NCBI GenBank assembly: GCA_026169045.1
Contig: JAPFDH010000120.1
Coordinates: 1 to 45,165 of the forward strand
DNA: 45,165 bases
DNA from: Lachnospiraceae bacterium
Lineage (GTDB): Bacteria > Bacillota > Clostridia > Lachnospirales > Lachnospiraceae
Direction of reading: 5' to 3'
Within the stretch, counting starts at the first letter, position 1; every line of letters begins with the position of its first letter. The notes under the pieces are model-generated. The model was not told the DNA's origin. It saw only the letters and a list, made by a program, of their open reading frames with translations, and ran no database searches. Below, piece after piece: positions 7,912 to 15,934 of the stretch. A program made the translations under genes and the position numbers.

Positions 7912-10626
7912 CTACTTTTTCTTTCTTCCCAGACGAATTTCTTCCATCATATCTTCCAGTTCTTTTGGAAGATGATCAAACAGATAATGCTTTCCTTTCT
8001 GAGGTTTATTCAAAAATTCTGTCCGTATTTCATGACATACACGCTCTACTTCTTTTAAAAGATCCTGAGCTGACATTCTTTTCGCTCCCTGTCCCCAGAT
8101 AATTACCTGTTCCAGAGCATCGGACGTAGCTACTGTCACATGATATTTTCCTGCCATTTCATGGACAGCTTTTTCAATATACTGATCTGCCGTTTCAGCT
8201 TCTTTTGTATAGATCACATATATATTGTGATATTTCATCACTTCTCCCTGACCGCGCTCCACTTTATATGCATCAAATACTAAAATCAGAACACAATTTT
8301 TATACCCCTGATAGTTGGACAAAATATCCATTAATTTTCCTCTGGCAGCTTCCACATTTACCTTTGCCAATTCTTTCAATTCTTCCCATGAAAAAATAAT
8401 ATTATATCCATCTACCAGCAAATACTCCTTTCCTGCTTCCTCCTCTTTCTTATCTCTCCCCCTGGGTTTTTTCTGAACTTTCATGGTATCACTGAATAAT
8501 TCTCTGTTTTTCTGAAACCGATTCTTCTCTCTCTTACTCGGTCCATATGTACGCAGAAAAATTTCTTCCAATTCTTTATCATCTGCCAAAGCAGATACCG
8601 TATGATTCCGGCGCACAGGCTGCGTATTTTCTTCTTTCTTTTTTTGAAGAACGCTTTCCAAATGCATATATTGCTCTACCTGATCCCATGGCACATAAAA
8701 TCCGGCACCATGGGAACAAAATACAGATCCCGAAGGATTCTCCACATCGGCTTCAGCATCATATCCTATATCAGCAATCACTTCTTCTTCATTATGGCAT
8801 GGCTCATACCCTTTTACCACACAGGAAAGATGCCCCATTCCCTGACTGTACGCTGTGACCTCCATGGCATACCCCCGCATGGTAACCACCGGTGCTGTTC
8901 CCGTAATCAACGTCATTTCTCCTTCGGGAATAGGCGGATCAAATGTCCCATACATCCGCTGTATATCAGACAGAGCCCGTCCTACCATGGAAGACGGAAT
9001 CTCCAAACTGTACTCATATACCGGTTCCAGCAAAATGTTTTTTGCTTTCTTTAATCCCTGACGAATCGCCCGATAGGTAGCCTGTCTGAAATCCCCGCCT
9101 TCTGTATGTTTCAAATGCGCTCTTCCTGCCGCTACTGTAATTTTCATGTCTGTGATTTCCGATCCGGTCAAAACTCCCGGATGGCTGCGCTCAATCAAAT
9201 GGGTTAATATCAATCGCTGCCAGTTGCGATCCAGCACATCCTCACTGATACAGGAGGAAACAACAACTCCGCTTCCTCTTTCCCCGGGCTCCAACAAAAG
9301 ATGAACTTCCGCATAATGACGCAGCGGTTCAAAATGACCGATTCCTTCCACGGTATTTGCGATGGTTTCTTTATATACAATACTTCCGGAATCAAATTCC
9401 ACATCCCAACCATATCGCTCCTCGATCATACTTTTCAGAATTTCAATTTGCACTTCCCCCATTACCTGAGCGTGAATTTCTTCCACTCCCTCTTTCCATA
9501 CAATATGCAGCTGGGGTTCTTCCTCTTCCAGCTGACGCAGCTTGTTTAACATTTCATGGACATTGGGCTGACCACTTTCTGCCTGACTGGCAGAAAGCTG
9601 AATCCGATAATTCAAAACAGGCTCCAGGTATGGTTCCTGAAATTCTTCTTCCCATCCCAGTCCTTCTCCGCTTTTTGTTTTTGTCAGACCGGTAACTGCA
9701 CAGATCATCCCGGCTGTTGCTTCATTGACTGCTTCAAACTGTGTTCCGGAATAAATGCGAATCTGATCCGCTTTCTCTTCCCAAAACTCTTCCTCTTTGT
9801 CCGTTTCTTCTTTTTTATTGGAAAGCAGATCTTTTACATGCAGACTTCCTCCGGTAATCTTCATATAAGTCAGACGGGTGCCCTTTTCATCACGTCCAAT
9901 CTTATAGATCCTGGCTCCGAAATCTTCAGGATATACCGGACACTCACTGAACCGATAGAATCCCTGCAGAAATTCCTCCACTCCTTCCATCTTTAAAGCA
10001 GCACCAAAAAAGCAGGGAAACAATCTTCTTTCTTTAATTGCCCTTCGCATGGTCTCATCACAAATCGCCCCCGTCTCCAGAAACTCTTCCAACATATCTT
10101 CTCCACAGACAGCGGCATTTTCATAGAGCACATCCATGCCCTGTGCAGCATCAAAATTTACACACCCGTCACTCAGGCGTTTTTTTAATTCTTCCAATAC
10201 GTTCTTAGCATCTGCACCAGGCAAATCCATCTTATTAATGAAAAGAAAAACCGGAATCTGATAGCGTTCCAATAATTTCCATAATGTCCTTACATGGCCC
10301 TGCACACCATCGGTTCCACTGATCACCAACACAGCATAATCCAGTACCTGCAGAGTACGCTCCATTTCTGCTGAAAAATCCACATGTCCCGGAGTATCTA
10401 AAAGAGTGACATTTCTGTCAAATAATTTCAATTCAGCCTGTTTGGAAAAAATGGTTATTCCACGGGAACGTTCCAAATCATATGTATCCAAAAATGCATC
10501 TTTATGATCTACCCGTCCCCATTTCCGTATACTTCCGCTGCTATATAAAATCCCCTCTGCAAGGGTTGTCTTTCCTGCATCTACATGGGCCAGTATGCCT
10601 GTCACCAATCGATTTGATTGTTTCAT
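7912..10626 (-). CDS. Tet(M)-like translational GTPase fused to Rae1/YacP NYN nuclease
   Basis: 904 residues from the ATG at 10626. Residues 1-650 follow EF-G/Tet(M): G1 AHVDAGKT (13-20), RGITI (55-59), DTPGH (77-81), NKMD (131-134), then domains II-V. The domain IV tip at 504-514 reads HLKHTEGGDFR, not the Tet(M) sequence with SPV. After a charged linker, residues 734-904 are a full-length Rae1/YacP domain: VDGYN (738-742), FDA (784-786), TKEAETAD and ATSD...EQ. Rae1 cuts mRNA at the ribosomal A site. The start is moved inside because a TATAAT at 10670-10675 overlaps the ATG at 10671, and AGG lies ten bases before 10626. Inferred role: ribosome-bound mRNA cleavage or rescue. Tetracycline protection is possible but less likely. 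Confidence 0.85.
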   Translation of the reverse strand: MKQSNRLVTGILAHVDAGKTTLAEGILYSSGSIRKWGRVDHKDAFLDTYDLERSRGITIFSKQAELKLFDRNVTLLDTPGHVDFSAEMERTLQVLDYAVLVISGTDGVQGHVRTLWKLLERYQIPVFLFINKMDLPGADAKNVLEELKKRLSDGCVNFDAAQGMDVLYENAAVCGEDMLEEFLETGAICDETMRRAIKERRLFPCFFGAALKMEGVEEFLQGFYRFSECPVYPEDFGARIYKIGRDEKGTRLTYMKITGGSLHVKDLLSNKKEETDKEEEFWEEKADQIRIYSGTQFEAVNEATAGMICAVTGLTKTKSGEGLGWEEEFQEPYLEPVLNYRIQLSASQAESGQPNVHEMLNKLRQLEEEEPQLHIVWKEGVEEIHAQVMGEVQIEILKSMIEERYGWDVEFDSGSIVYKETIANTVEGIGHFEPLRHYAEVHLLLEPGERGSGVVVSSCISEDVLDRNWQRLILTHLIERSHPGVLTGSEITDMKITVAAGRAHLKHTEGGDFRQATYRAIRQGLKKAKNILLEPVYEYSLEIPSSMVGRALSDIQRMYGTFDPPIPEGEMTLITGTAPVVTMRGYAMEVTAYSQGMGHLSCVVKGYEPCHNEEEVIADIGYDAEADVENPSGSVFCSHGAGFYVPWDQVEQYMHLESVLQKKKEENTQPVRRNHTVSALADDKELEEIFLRTYGPSKREKNRFQKNRELFSDTMKVQKKPRGRDKKEEEAGKEYLLVDGYNIIFSWEELKELAKVNVEAARGKLMDILSNYQGYKNCVLILVFDAYKVERGQGEVMKYHNIYVIYTKEAETADQYIEKAVHEMAGKYHVTVATSDALEQVIIWGQGAKRMSAQDLLKEVERVCHEIRTEFLNKPQKGKHYLFDHLPKELEDMMEEIRLGRKKK

Positions 10627-10669
10627 CGTCATCATCCTATCTTGTTTATTAAGAACTCCATTTTCTTTC

Positions 10670-10695
10670 ATTATACGATAATTGGATATTCCAAT
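10670..10695 (-). promoter_or_regulatory. promoter and palindrome before the GTPase-nuclease gene
   Basis: On the minus strand TATAAT occupies 10675-10670, giving a transcription start near 10663, upstream of the chosen ATG at 10626. Directly upstream is a perfect 6-3-6 inverted repeat ATTGGATATTCCAAT (10681-10695) at about -18 to -32, overlapping the place of the -35 box, which is otherwise poor. This could be a repressor or activator site. Confidence 0.45.
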
Positions 10696-10745
10696 TTTAT
10701 TGTATCATGAAGCTGGTATTCTGAGTACCCTTTCTTTTCCATGCC

Positions 10746-10797
10746 ATATAGAAAGGAGACACTCTGCTCGTTGAGCAAACGCGTCTCCTTTCTATAT
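10746..10797. terminator. strong nested hairpin between phoR and GTPase gene
   Basis: ATATAGAAAGGAGAC (10746-10760) is perfectly complementary to GTCTCCTTTCTATAT (10783-10797), a 15-bp stem. The 22-base loop carries its own hairpin, TGCTC-GTT-GAGCA (10765-10777). No clean T-run follows on either strand, so it may work as a transcription barrier or 3' end stabiliser for phoR rather than as a textbook intrinsic terminator. Confidence 0.5.
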
Positions 10798-10845
10798 CTG
10801 TTCAAAAAATCAGTTTTTTAATAAAATAATTCAACCATTTCTGCG

Positions 10846-12516
10846 TTATGCTTCATCTCTTTCCTTTGGAAATGTAAGAGTAATCGCAGTTCCTTCCCCT
10901 AACACACTCTCCATAGAAATAGCGGCTCCCATGGAAGCAGCTCCATGTTTCACTATAGAAAGACCAAGACCAGTTCCCCCAATCTCTTTGGAATGGCTTT
11001 TATCTACCCTATAAAATCGTTCAAAGACTCGTTCCTGATCTTCTTGCGGAATTCCGATTCCGGTATCTTTTACCGTCACACAGATCGCATCCCCATCTTT
11101 TCTCACGGTCACCTTTACCAGTCCATTTTCTTTATTATATTTGATAGCATTATCACATAAATTATATAACACTTCATGGAGGATGGTTCTTACACTGTAA
11201 ATCATTTCATGAGTTCCCGCCAGTTTCACAGAAATTCCTCTCTGTTTTGCTGCTGCTTCCAAATGCTCCATTGTTTCTTTGACTGCTTCATATAAGTCGA
11301 TTTCTTCTTTTTCGTATGGCATCAGTCCCTCATCCAATTGGGAAATGCGGATGATATCATTGACAAGTGTAATCAATCTCTGTGATTCTTCAAAAATTTT
11401 TCCGGCAAATTTTCCTGTATCTTCCGGCCGCACAAAACCGTTTTGAATAATTTCTGCATAACCGGAAATGGATGTAAGTGGTGTCTTCAATTCATGGGAA
11501 ACATTGGCTGTAAATTCCCGACGCAAATTCTCGCGATCCATTTTTTCTGTCACATCAATAAGTACAAAAATAGCACCTTTTACGTTGTCTTTTTCCCATA
11601 CCGGATTGGCAATCAACTGACAGCGTTTTTGCCCCAATTCCAATACGGTTTCCGTATGATTTCCTGCCAAAACAGTCTCTACTACTTCGCAAAATTCTTT
11701 GCTGTGATTTAAGGTCAGAACACTCTGTTTAGGGGCAAAATAATCAGCATGAAGCAGTTTTAATGCACTCTTATTAAATGACAATACTTCTGTTTCGCTA
11801 TCAATCACAAGAAATCCTTCCTGCATATTTTCCGTAATTACAGAGAATTCTTCCTGCTGTTTTTTTGCATCGGTCAACTGGCGATTAATCGTTCGCTTTT
11901 GTCTGCTTATTTTGGTTACAAAAGGTACCAACTCATCATACACTTCACCCTGATCCGGATGCTCCAGATCCAATTGATTCATAGGCTCCACAATTTTTCT
12001 CGATACTCTGGAAGAGATTACTGCTGATAAAACCAACATTCCCGCAAGGATCAATACAATTGGAAAAATTAATCCCCCCAATAATGTAAAAACCGTATAA
12101 TGGGTATTCGCCACACGCAAAACCTGATTATTGCCTAGTTTCACTGCATAATATATTGTCCGTTCTGACATAGTTCCCGAATAGCGAGTAGACTCTCCAA
12201 CGCCATTTTCCATAGCCTCTTTAAATTCAATACGATCTGCATGATTTTCCATGAGAGTAATATCCGCCATATTATCATATAATACCGTTCCATCTTCATC
12301 AATCAAAGTAATGCGTTCTGTCTGATTGGTTATCCTGTTTAAGTATTCAATTCCTTCATTTTCCACGGCAACTGCCAGATACATAGCTTCGCTCTGTAAA
12401 TTATCATGTATGTTTTCACTGAAATAGTGATATAAAACACCCATGACTCCCGCGATTGCCGAGATTAATACCACCATACAGACCAAAAGCATGGAGCGGA
12501 ATATCTTTTTTGTCAC
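10846..12516 (-). CDS. phoR: PhoR-type sensor histidine kinase
   Basis: 556 residues. A first membrane helix (about 8-30), an extracytoplasmic sensor region (31-140) and a second helix (about 141-168) are followed by a short HAMP-like linker, a PAS domain (about 225-325), then HisKA with the phospho-acceptor His341 in ANVSHELKTP. The ATPase domain has the N box NLCDNAIKYN, G1 DTGIGIP and GTGLGLSI. It should autophosphorylate and pass phosphate to the response regulator 17 bases upstream. The context (phoU and the pst genes) supports phosphate sensing. The start is GTG with GGAAGG upstream. The name phoR rests on context and architecture; other WalK/PhoR-family sensors look alike. Confidence 0.85.
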   Translation of the reverse strand: MTKKIFRSMLLVCMVVLISAIAGVMGVLYHYFSENIHDNLQSEAMYLAVAVENEGIEYLNRITNQTERITLIDEDGTVLYDNMADITLMENHADRIEFKEAMENGVGESTRYSGTMSERTIYYAVKLGNNQVLRVANTHYTVFTLLGGLIFPIVLILAGMLVLSAVISSRVSRKIVEPMNQLDLEHPDQGEVYDELVPFVTKISRQKRTINRQLTDAKKQQEEFSVITENMQEGFLVIDSETEVLSFNKSALKLLHADYFAPKQSVLTLNHSKEFCEVVETVLAGNHTETVLELGQKRCQLIANPVWEKDNVKGAIFVLIDVTEKMDRENLRREFTANVSHELKTPLTSISGYAEIIQNGFVRPEDTGKFAGKIFEESQRLITLVNDIIRISQLDEGLMPYEKEEIDLYEAVKETMEHLEAAAKQRGISVKLAGTHEMIYSVRTILHEVLYNLCDNAIKYNKENGLVKVTVRKDGDAICVTVKDTGIGIPQEDQERVFERFYRVDKSHSKEIGGTGLGLSIVKHGAASMGAAISMESVLGEGTAITLTFPKERDEA

Positions 12517-12533
12517 TTACCGCACCTTCCTTC

Positions 12534-13205
12534 TCAACTGATCTTATAGCCGATTCCCCGAATCGTTTCCACTAAGCTCCCTGCTTCCTTCAGTTTTTGC
12601 CGCAATGTTCGCACATGAACATCTACCGTTCTACTTTCACCGTCAAACTCATATCCCCAAATTTGATCCAGGAGCTGCGCACGGGTCAGAACTTTTCCTC
12701 TATTTTTCAAAAGCAGGCAAAGAAGTTCGAATTCCTTTAATGTCAAGACCACTTCTTCTTCCCCTACCATAACCAAATGTGCAGATGGTCGTACTGTCAA
12801 CCCGTCTACCTTATACTCCAATGTCTCTTCTTCTGATTGTGATCTTCTCAGCAGTGCCCGAATACGGGAGAGCAATTCCATCATACGGAATGGTTTTGGA
12901 ATATAGTCATCAGCACCGCTATCCAATCCCAATACCGTGTCATACTCGCTTCCCTTTGCTGTCAGCATAATTACCGGCAATTTTTTTGTTCTAGAATTCA
13001 TACGGATTTTTTTCAATATGCTAAGTCCATCTTCTTGGGGAAGCATGATATCCAAAAGCAATAGATTCGGCAATTTCTTATCCATAGCTTTCCAAAAATC
13101 AGACGGGAGAGCAAACCCTTCTGCTTCCATTCCCTGGGTCTGCAATGTATATATCAAAAGCTCTCTGATATTATCATCGTCCTCTACAATATAAATTCTA
13201 TTCAT
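12534..13205 (-). CDS. PhoB/PhoP-type response regulator
   Basis: 223 residues, OmpR/PhoB family. The receiver domain (1-120) has acidic residues DDD at 9-11, phospho-acceptor Asp52 in LLLDIMLP, the Thr in VIMLTAKG and Lys in PKPF. The C-terminal winged helix (about 130-223) has the family signature LTLKEFELLCLLLKN and RTVDVHVRTLRQKL. It is the partner of the histidine kinase that follows and probably binds the 11-bp-period hexamer arrays ahead of pstS and phoU. AGGAAGAG precedes the ATG. Whether it should be called phoB or phoP is a matter of naming convention. Confidence 0.88.
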   Translation of the reverse strand: MNRIYIVEDDDNIRELLIYTLQTQGMEAEGFALPSDFWKAMDKKLPNLLLLDIMLPQEDGLSILKKIRMNSRTKKLPVIMLTAKGSEYDTVLGLDSGADDYIPKPFRMMELLSRIRALLRRSQSEEETLEYKVDGLTVRPSAHLVMVGEEEVVLTLKEFELLCLLLKNRGKVLTRAQLLDQIWGYEFDGESRTVDVHVRTLRQKLKEAGSLVETIRGIGYKIS

Positions 13206-13272
13206 TCTCTTCCTCTTCCTGCTGCCACACGGCAGCCTTCTCTACTATTTCATCTAATGCACCTATAGTTTA

Positions 13273-13935
13273 TCACATATTTGGATGATGTTCATTATTT
13301 TTTCTTTCTCCGGTAATGGAATATTCTACCCACTCCGCCAAATTCACTGCATGATCTCCGATTCGTTCTAAATATTTTGCTGCCATCAGCAAATCTACCG
13401 CTGTTTCTGCCTCAATCTTCTTTTCCTGAATCATCTTAATCAATTCACCTCTGACACAATTAAACAATCCATCCACAATATCATCATCCTCAATTACTTT
13501 TCTGGCTACCAGCAGATTTCCTTTTACAAATGCATCCACACTCTCCGTTACCATTTTGACTGCTGCGGATGCCATATCATCAATATGAAGCATACCATGA
13601 ACCGTTTCTCCTTTGATATGACGTGATAAATCTGCAATGTCCGCTGCCTGATCTCCGATCCGTTCCAAATCGGAAACCATTTTCAGTGCAGCTGATACTT
13701 CTCTGAAATCTTTTGCCACCGGCTGTTGTTTCAGTAAAAGCATCATGCAAAAGGATTCTAATTCCTTCTCTTTTGCATCAATTTCCGCATCAACCCCAAA
13801 TACTTCCTGCATCATTGCATCACTTTTCTTTGTAAGAAGTTTTGCTGACAGGGAAATTGCTTTCTCACAAAGACTTCCCATTTTTATTAATTCCACATGA
13901 AGTCGTATAAGCTGTTTATCCAGTTCCAATCTCAT
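13273..13935 (-). CDS. phoU: PhoU-family phosphate signalling protein (second copy)
   Basis: 220 residues in two repeated three-helix PhoU domains. Conserved blocks ERIGDQAADIADL and ERIGDHAVNLAEW near the ends of the two repeats carry the metal-binding E..D pattern. PhoU couples the Pst transporter to the PhoR kinase and represses the regulon when phosphate is plentiful. This copy is first in the unit phoU-phoB-phoR, apart from the pst-linked copy. I chose the ATG at 13935 because the longer TTG start (13959) adds residues outside the family. A ribosome binding site is not obvious at either. The 5' region holds a tandem repeat and a Pho-box-like array. Confidence 0.9.
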   Translation of the reverse strand: MRLELDKQLIRLHVELIKMGSLCEKAISLSAKLLTKKSDAMMQEVFGVDAEIDAKEKELESFCMMLLLKQQPVAKDFREVSAALKMVSDLERIGDQAADIADLSRHIKGETVHGMLHIDDMASAAVKMVTESVDAFVKGNLLVARKVIEDDDIVDGLFNCVRGELIKMIQEKKIEAETAVDLLMAAKYLERIGDHAVNLAEWVEYSITGERKNNEHHPNM

Positions 13936-13996
13936 TTTTGTATACCAAGCGTATCCCAACAGATTCCTGCCATCTGTACCGCTATTTGCTTATGAT

Positions 13997-14066
13997 TCCA
14001 TAGCGATTTTCGCATAGCGATTTTCGCATAGCGATTTCCGCATAACGATTTTCGCATAGCGTTTTG
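13997..14066. repeat. five tandem 14-bp repeats upstream of phoU
   Basis: Five consecutive 14-bp units close to CGCATAGCGATTTT run from 13997 to 14066, with one to three changes each at the ends. Each unit contains CGCATAGCG, a near-palindrome. They lie about 60 bases before the phoU start, within the expected untranslated leader. The unit is not a multiple of three, and a 61-codon frame across them (14117-13932) has no family likeness, so I do not call a gene here. Confidence 0.85.
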
Positions 14067-14135
14067 CGCTTTCCCTTTCTTTTCACCCATATTTCTTATT
14101 AATCTTTTAAAATCCACTTTCTCTTATATCACAAT

Positions 14136-14185
14136 ATTAAAAATCCGTTAAATCCTCTAGCTTTCTTTTGTTAAATTTCCGTAAA
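14136..14185 (-). promoter_or_regulatory. Pho-box-like array upstream of phoU-phoB-phoR
   Basis: Reading the minus strand from 14185: TTTACG, TTAACA, AAGCTA, TTTAAC and TTTAAT, each separated by exactly five bases, an 11-bp period. PhoP boxes of Bacillus are TTAACA-like hexamers with the same spacing. The -10 is uncertain (GATATA at 14130-14125 or TAATAT at 14139-14134). The remainder of the gene-free stretch 13936-14355 holds the 14-bp repeats and the pst terminator; nothing else is evident. Confidence 0.62.
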
Positions 14186-14260
14186 ACAATACATCAGAAT
14201 AGAATAAACGATCCTATGCAGGCATCCGCACACGGCTCGTTGTCTGCGCGTAAATAAACA

Positions 14261-14300
14261 AAAAGTCCCGCTGCATCAAAAATTATACAACGGGACTTTT
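14261..14300. terminator. terminator after the pst-phoU unit
   Basis: AAAAGTCCCG (14261-14270) and CGGGACTTTT (14291-14300) form a perfect 10-bp stem around a 20-base loop. On the minus strand the U-rich tail continues as TGTTTATTT. It lies 55 bases past the stop of the pst-linked phoU and separates it from the phoU-phoB-phoR unit. Confidence 0.85.
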
Positions 14301-14355
14301 ATCGATCCATTTTATAATCAAAAACACCTTATGTTGCTTTCGACTTTTCTATCCA

Positions 14356-15006
14356 TTATTGATATGTTTTTAATTCACCCTTTACCATATATGCAATCCA
14401 TTCAGCAAGATTTGTGGTATGATCGGCCATACGTTCTAAGTACTTTGCAATCATCAAATAATCAACATACTGAGTAATTTCTTTCGGCTGCTTTTCCATA
14501 CGGACAATCAGATTTTCCACCGTTTTTTCAAAATAATCATCCTGAAGATCGTCTCGGTTCGCTGCCTGAATCGCTTTTTCATTATCCATATCAACAAATG
14601 CCTGAACTGTATCTGTAAGCATTTCTATCATCACATCGAACATTTTTCCAAAATAGTCTGGTATCTCTACACGCTGACATTCTGACAGTTTTAATACATA
14701 CTCAGCAATGTCACTGCAATGGTCTGCAATACGTTCCAGATCAGCCACCATACGCATAATCGATGCGATACGTCTCCAATCACAAGCTACCGGTGCCTGT
14801 GTTACGACAATATCCAGGCATTGTGTTTCAATATCCTGATTCATTTTATCGAATACTTCGTCACCCTCCATCAGCTCTTTTGCCCCTTGTATGTCCAAAG
14901 TATTCAATACATTTCTTGTTTTCTCAATAGCAGTAATCAACTCACTGCCCATTTGCTGAATCTGCTTATTAACCTGATTTAGCTCATTGGTGTAAACAAC
15001 TCTCAT
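14356..15006 (-). CDS. phoU: PhoU-family phosphate signalling protein, pst-linked
   Basis: 216 residues from the ATG at 15006, the usual PhoU length, with two three-helix repeats. Motifs ERIADHCSDIAEYVL and ERMADHTTNLAEW carry the metal-ligand pattern. The upstream extension to 15084 is rejected because GAGGA sits nine bases before 15006 and the extra residues are not PhoU-like. It follows pstB in the normal order pstSCAB-phoU and ends at a strong terminator. Its role is negative regulation of phosphate uptake and PhoR signalling. It is only moderately similar to the copy at 13273-13935, so the two are old paralogues, not a recent duplication. Confidence 0.92.
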   Translation of the reverse strand: MRVVYTNELNQVNKQIQQMGSELITAIEKTRNVLNTLDIQGAKELMEGDEVFDKMNQDIETQCLDIVVTQAPVACDWRRIASIMRMVADLERIADHCSDIAEYVLKLSECQRVEIPDYFGKMFDVMIEMLTDTVQAFVDMDNEKAIQAANRDDLQDDYFEKTVENLIVRMEKQPKEITQYVDYLMIAKYLERMADHTTNLAEWIAYMVKGELKTYQ

Positions 15007-15139
15007 TTCCGTCCTCATTTCCGCGCCGCTTCTCCTATAGGTTATATCCGATTTCCGGGAGCAGCGCCATTCCCTTCCACCCATTATTTATTGAAATACT
15101 TTCCCGCCATCTGTTTCGCATATTGATGATAAACTGATT

Positions 15140-15898
15140 TCATCCAAAACGTCCCGTAATATACTCTTCTGTCTTCTTTTCCGCCGGATTGGTAAAGATC
15201 TGAGAAGTTTCACCATACTCAATCAATTCTCCCAATAAGAAAAATGCGGTACGGTCTGAAATACGACTCGCCTGCTGCATATTATGGGTAACAATGACAA
15301 CCGTATAATCCTTTTTCAATTCTGCCATCAAATCTTCAATACGAAGCGTACTTCCCGGATCCAACGCACTTGTCGGTTCATCCATTAAAAGAATGTCCGG
15401 CTGAACAGCCAGTGCACGTGCAATACAGAGACGCTGCTGCTGTCCTCCTGACAAACCTAAAGCACTTTTTTTCAATCGGTCTTTTACTTCGTCCCACAGG
15501 GCAGCACCACGAAGAGCATTCTCTACTAACTCATCCAGCTGTACTTTACTATGTTCTCCATGAAGTCTTGGCCCATATGCAATATTATCATAAATACTCA
15601 TAGGAAACGGATTTGCTTTCTGAAACACCATTCCAACCTGACGACGAAGTTTTGTCACATCCACATCTTTATCTAAAATGTTTTTTCCCTTTAACGTCAC
15701 ATCACCTGTAATCCGTACATTAGGAACCAAATCATTCATACGATTCAATGTTTTCAAAAATGTAGATTTTCCGCAACCGGAAGGACCGATTAACGCCGTA
15801 ATCTCATTCTGATAAATTTTCATATCAATGCCTTTTAAGGCCTCTGTTTCACCATAATATAAATGAAGGTCTTTTGACTCTAAAATAACAGGATTCAT
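15140..15898 (-). CDS. pstB: phosphate ABC transporter ATP-binding protein PstB
   Basis: 252 residues. Walker A is GPSGCGKST, followed by the PstB-typical [11 protein letters not shown]-loop [18 protein letters not shown], signature [16 protein letters not shown] and Walker [17 protein letters not shown], then the switch His in [12 protein letters not shown]. It hydrolyses ATP to drive phosphate import through PstC/PstA at the inner face of the membrane. The chosen start (15898) has GAGGAAAAG upstream; the extra MRKS of a longer version lacks one. It lies 36 bases after pstA in the pst unit and is expected to be induced by phosphate starvation. Confidence 0.96.
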   Translation of the reverse strand: MNPVILESKDLHLYYGETEALKGIDMKIYQNEITALIGPSGCGKSTFLKTLNRMNDLVPNVRITGDVTLKGKNILDKDVDVTKLRRQVGMVFQKANPFPMSIYDNIAYGPRLHGEHSKVQLDELVENALRGAALWDEVKDRLKKSALGLSGGQQQRLCIARALAVQPDILLMDEPTSALDPGSTLRIEDLMAELKKDYTVVIVTHNMQQASRISDRTAFFLLGELIEYGETSQIFTNPAEKKTEEYITGRFG

Positions 15899-15934
15899 AC
15901 TTTTCCTCATTTCTGCCCGGATATTCCGTGCGTT

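Noticed and set aside
7912-10626. Tetracycline resistance gene of the tet(M) class
   Set aside because: The domain IV tip sequence and the fused nuclease differ from confirmed resistance proteins, and no mobile-element context surrounds it. Kept as a Tet(M)-like factor only.
13997-14066. Possible CRISPR array
   Set aside because: Units of 14 bp follow one another directly with no spacers, and no cas genes are present.
13932-14117. 61-codon frame over the 14-bp repeats
   Set aside because: The repeat unit is not a multiple of three, the peptide has no family likeness, and the frame overlaps the start of phoU. It is better explained by the tandem repeat.
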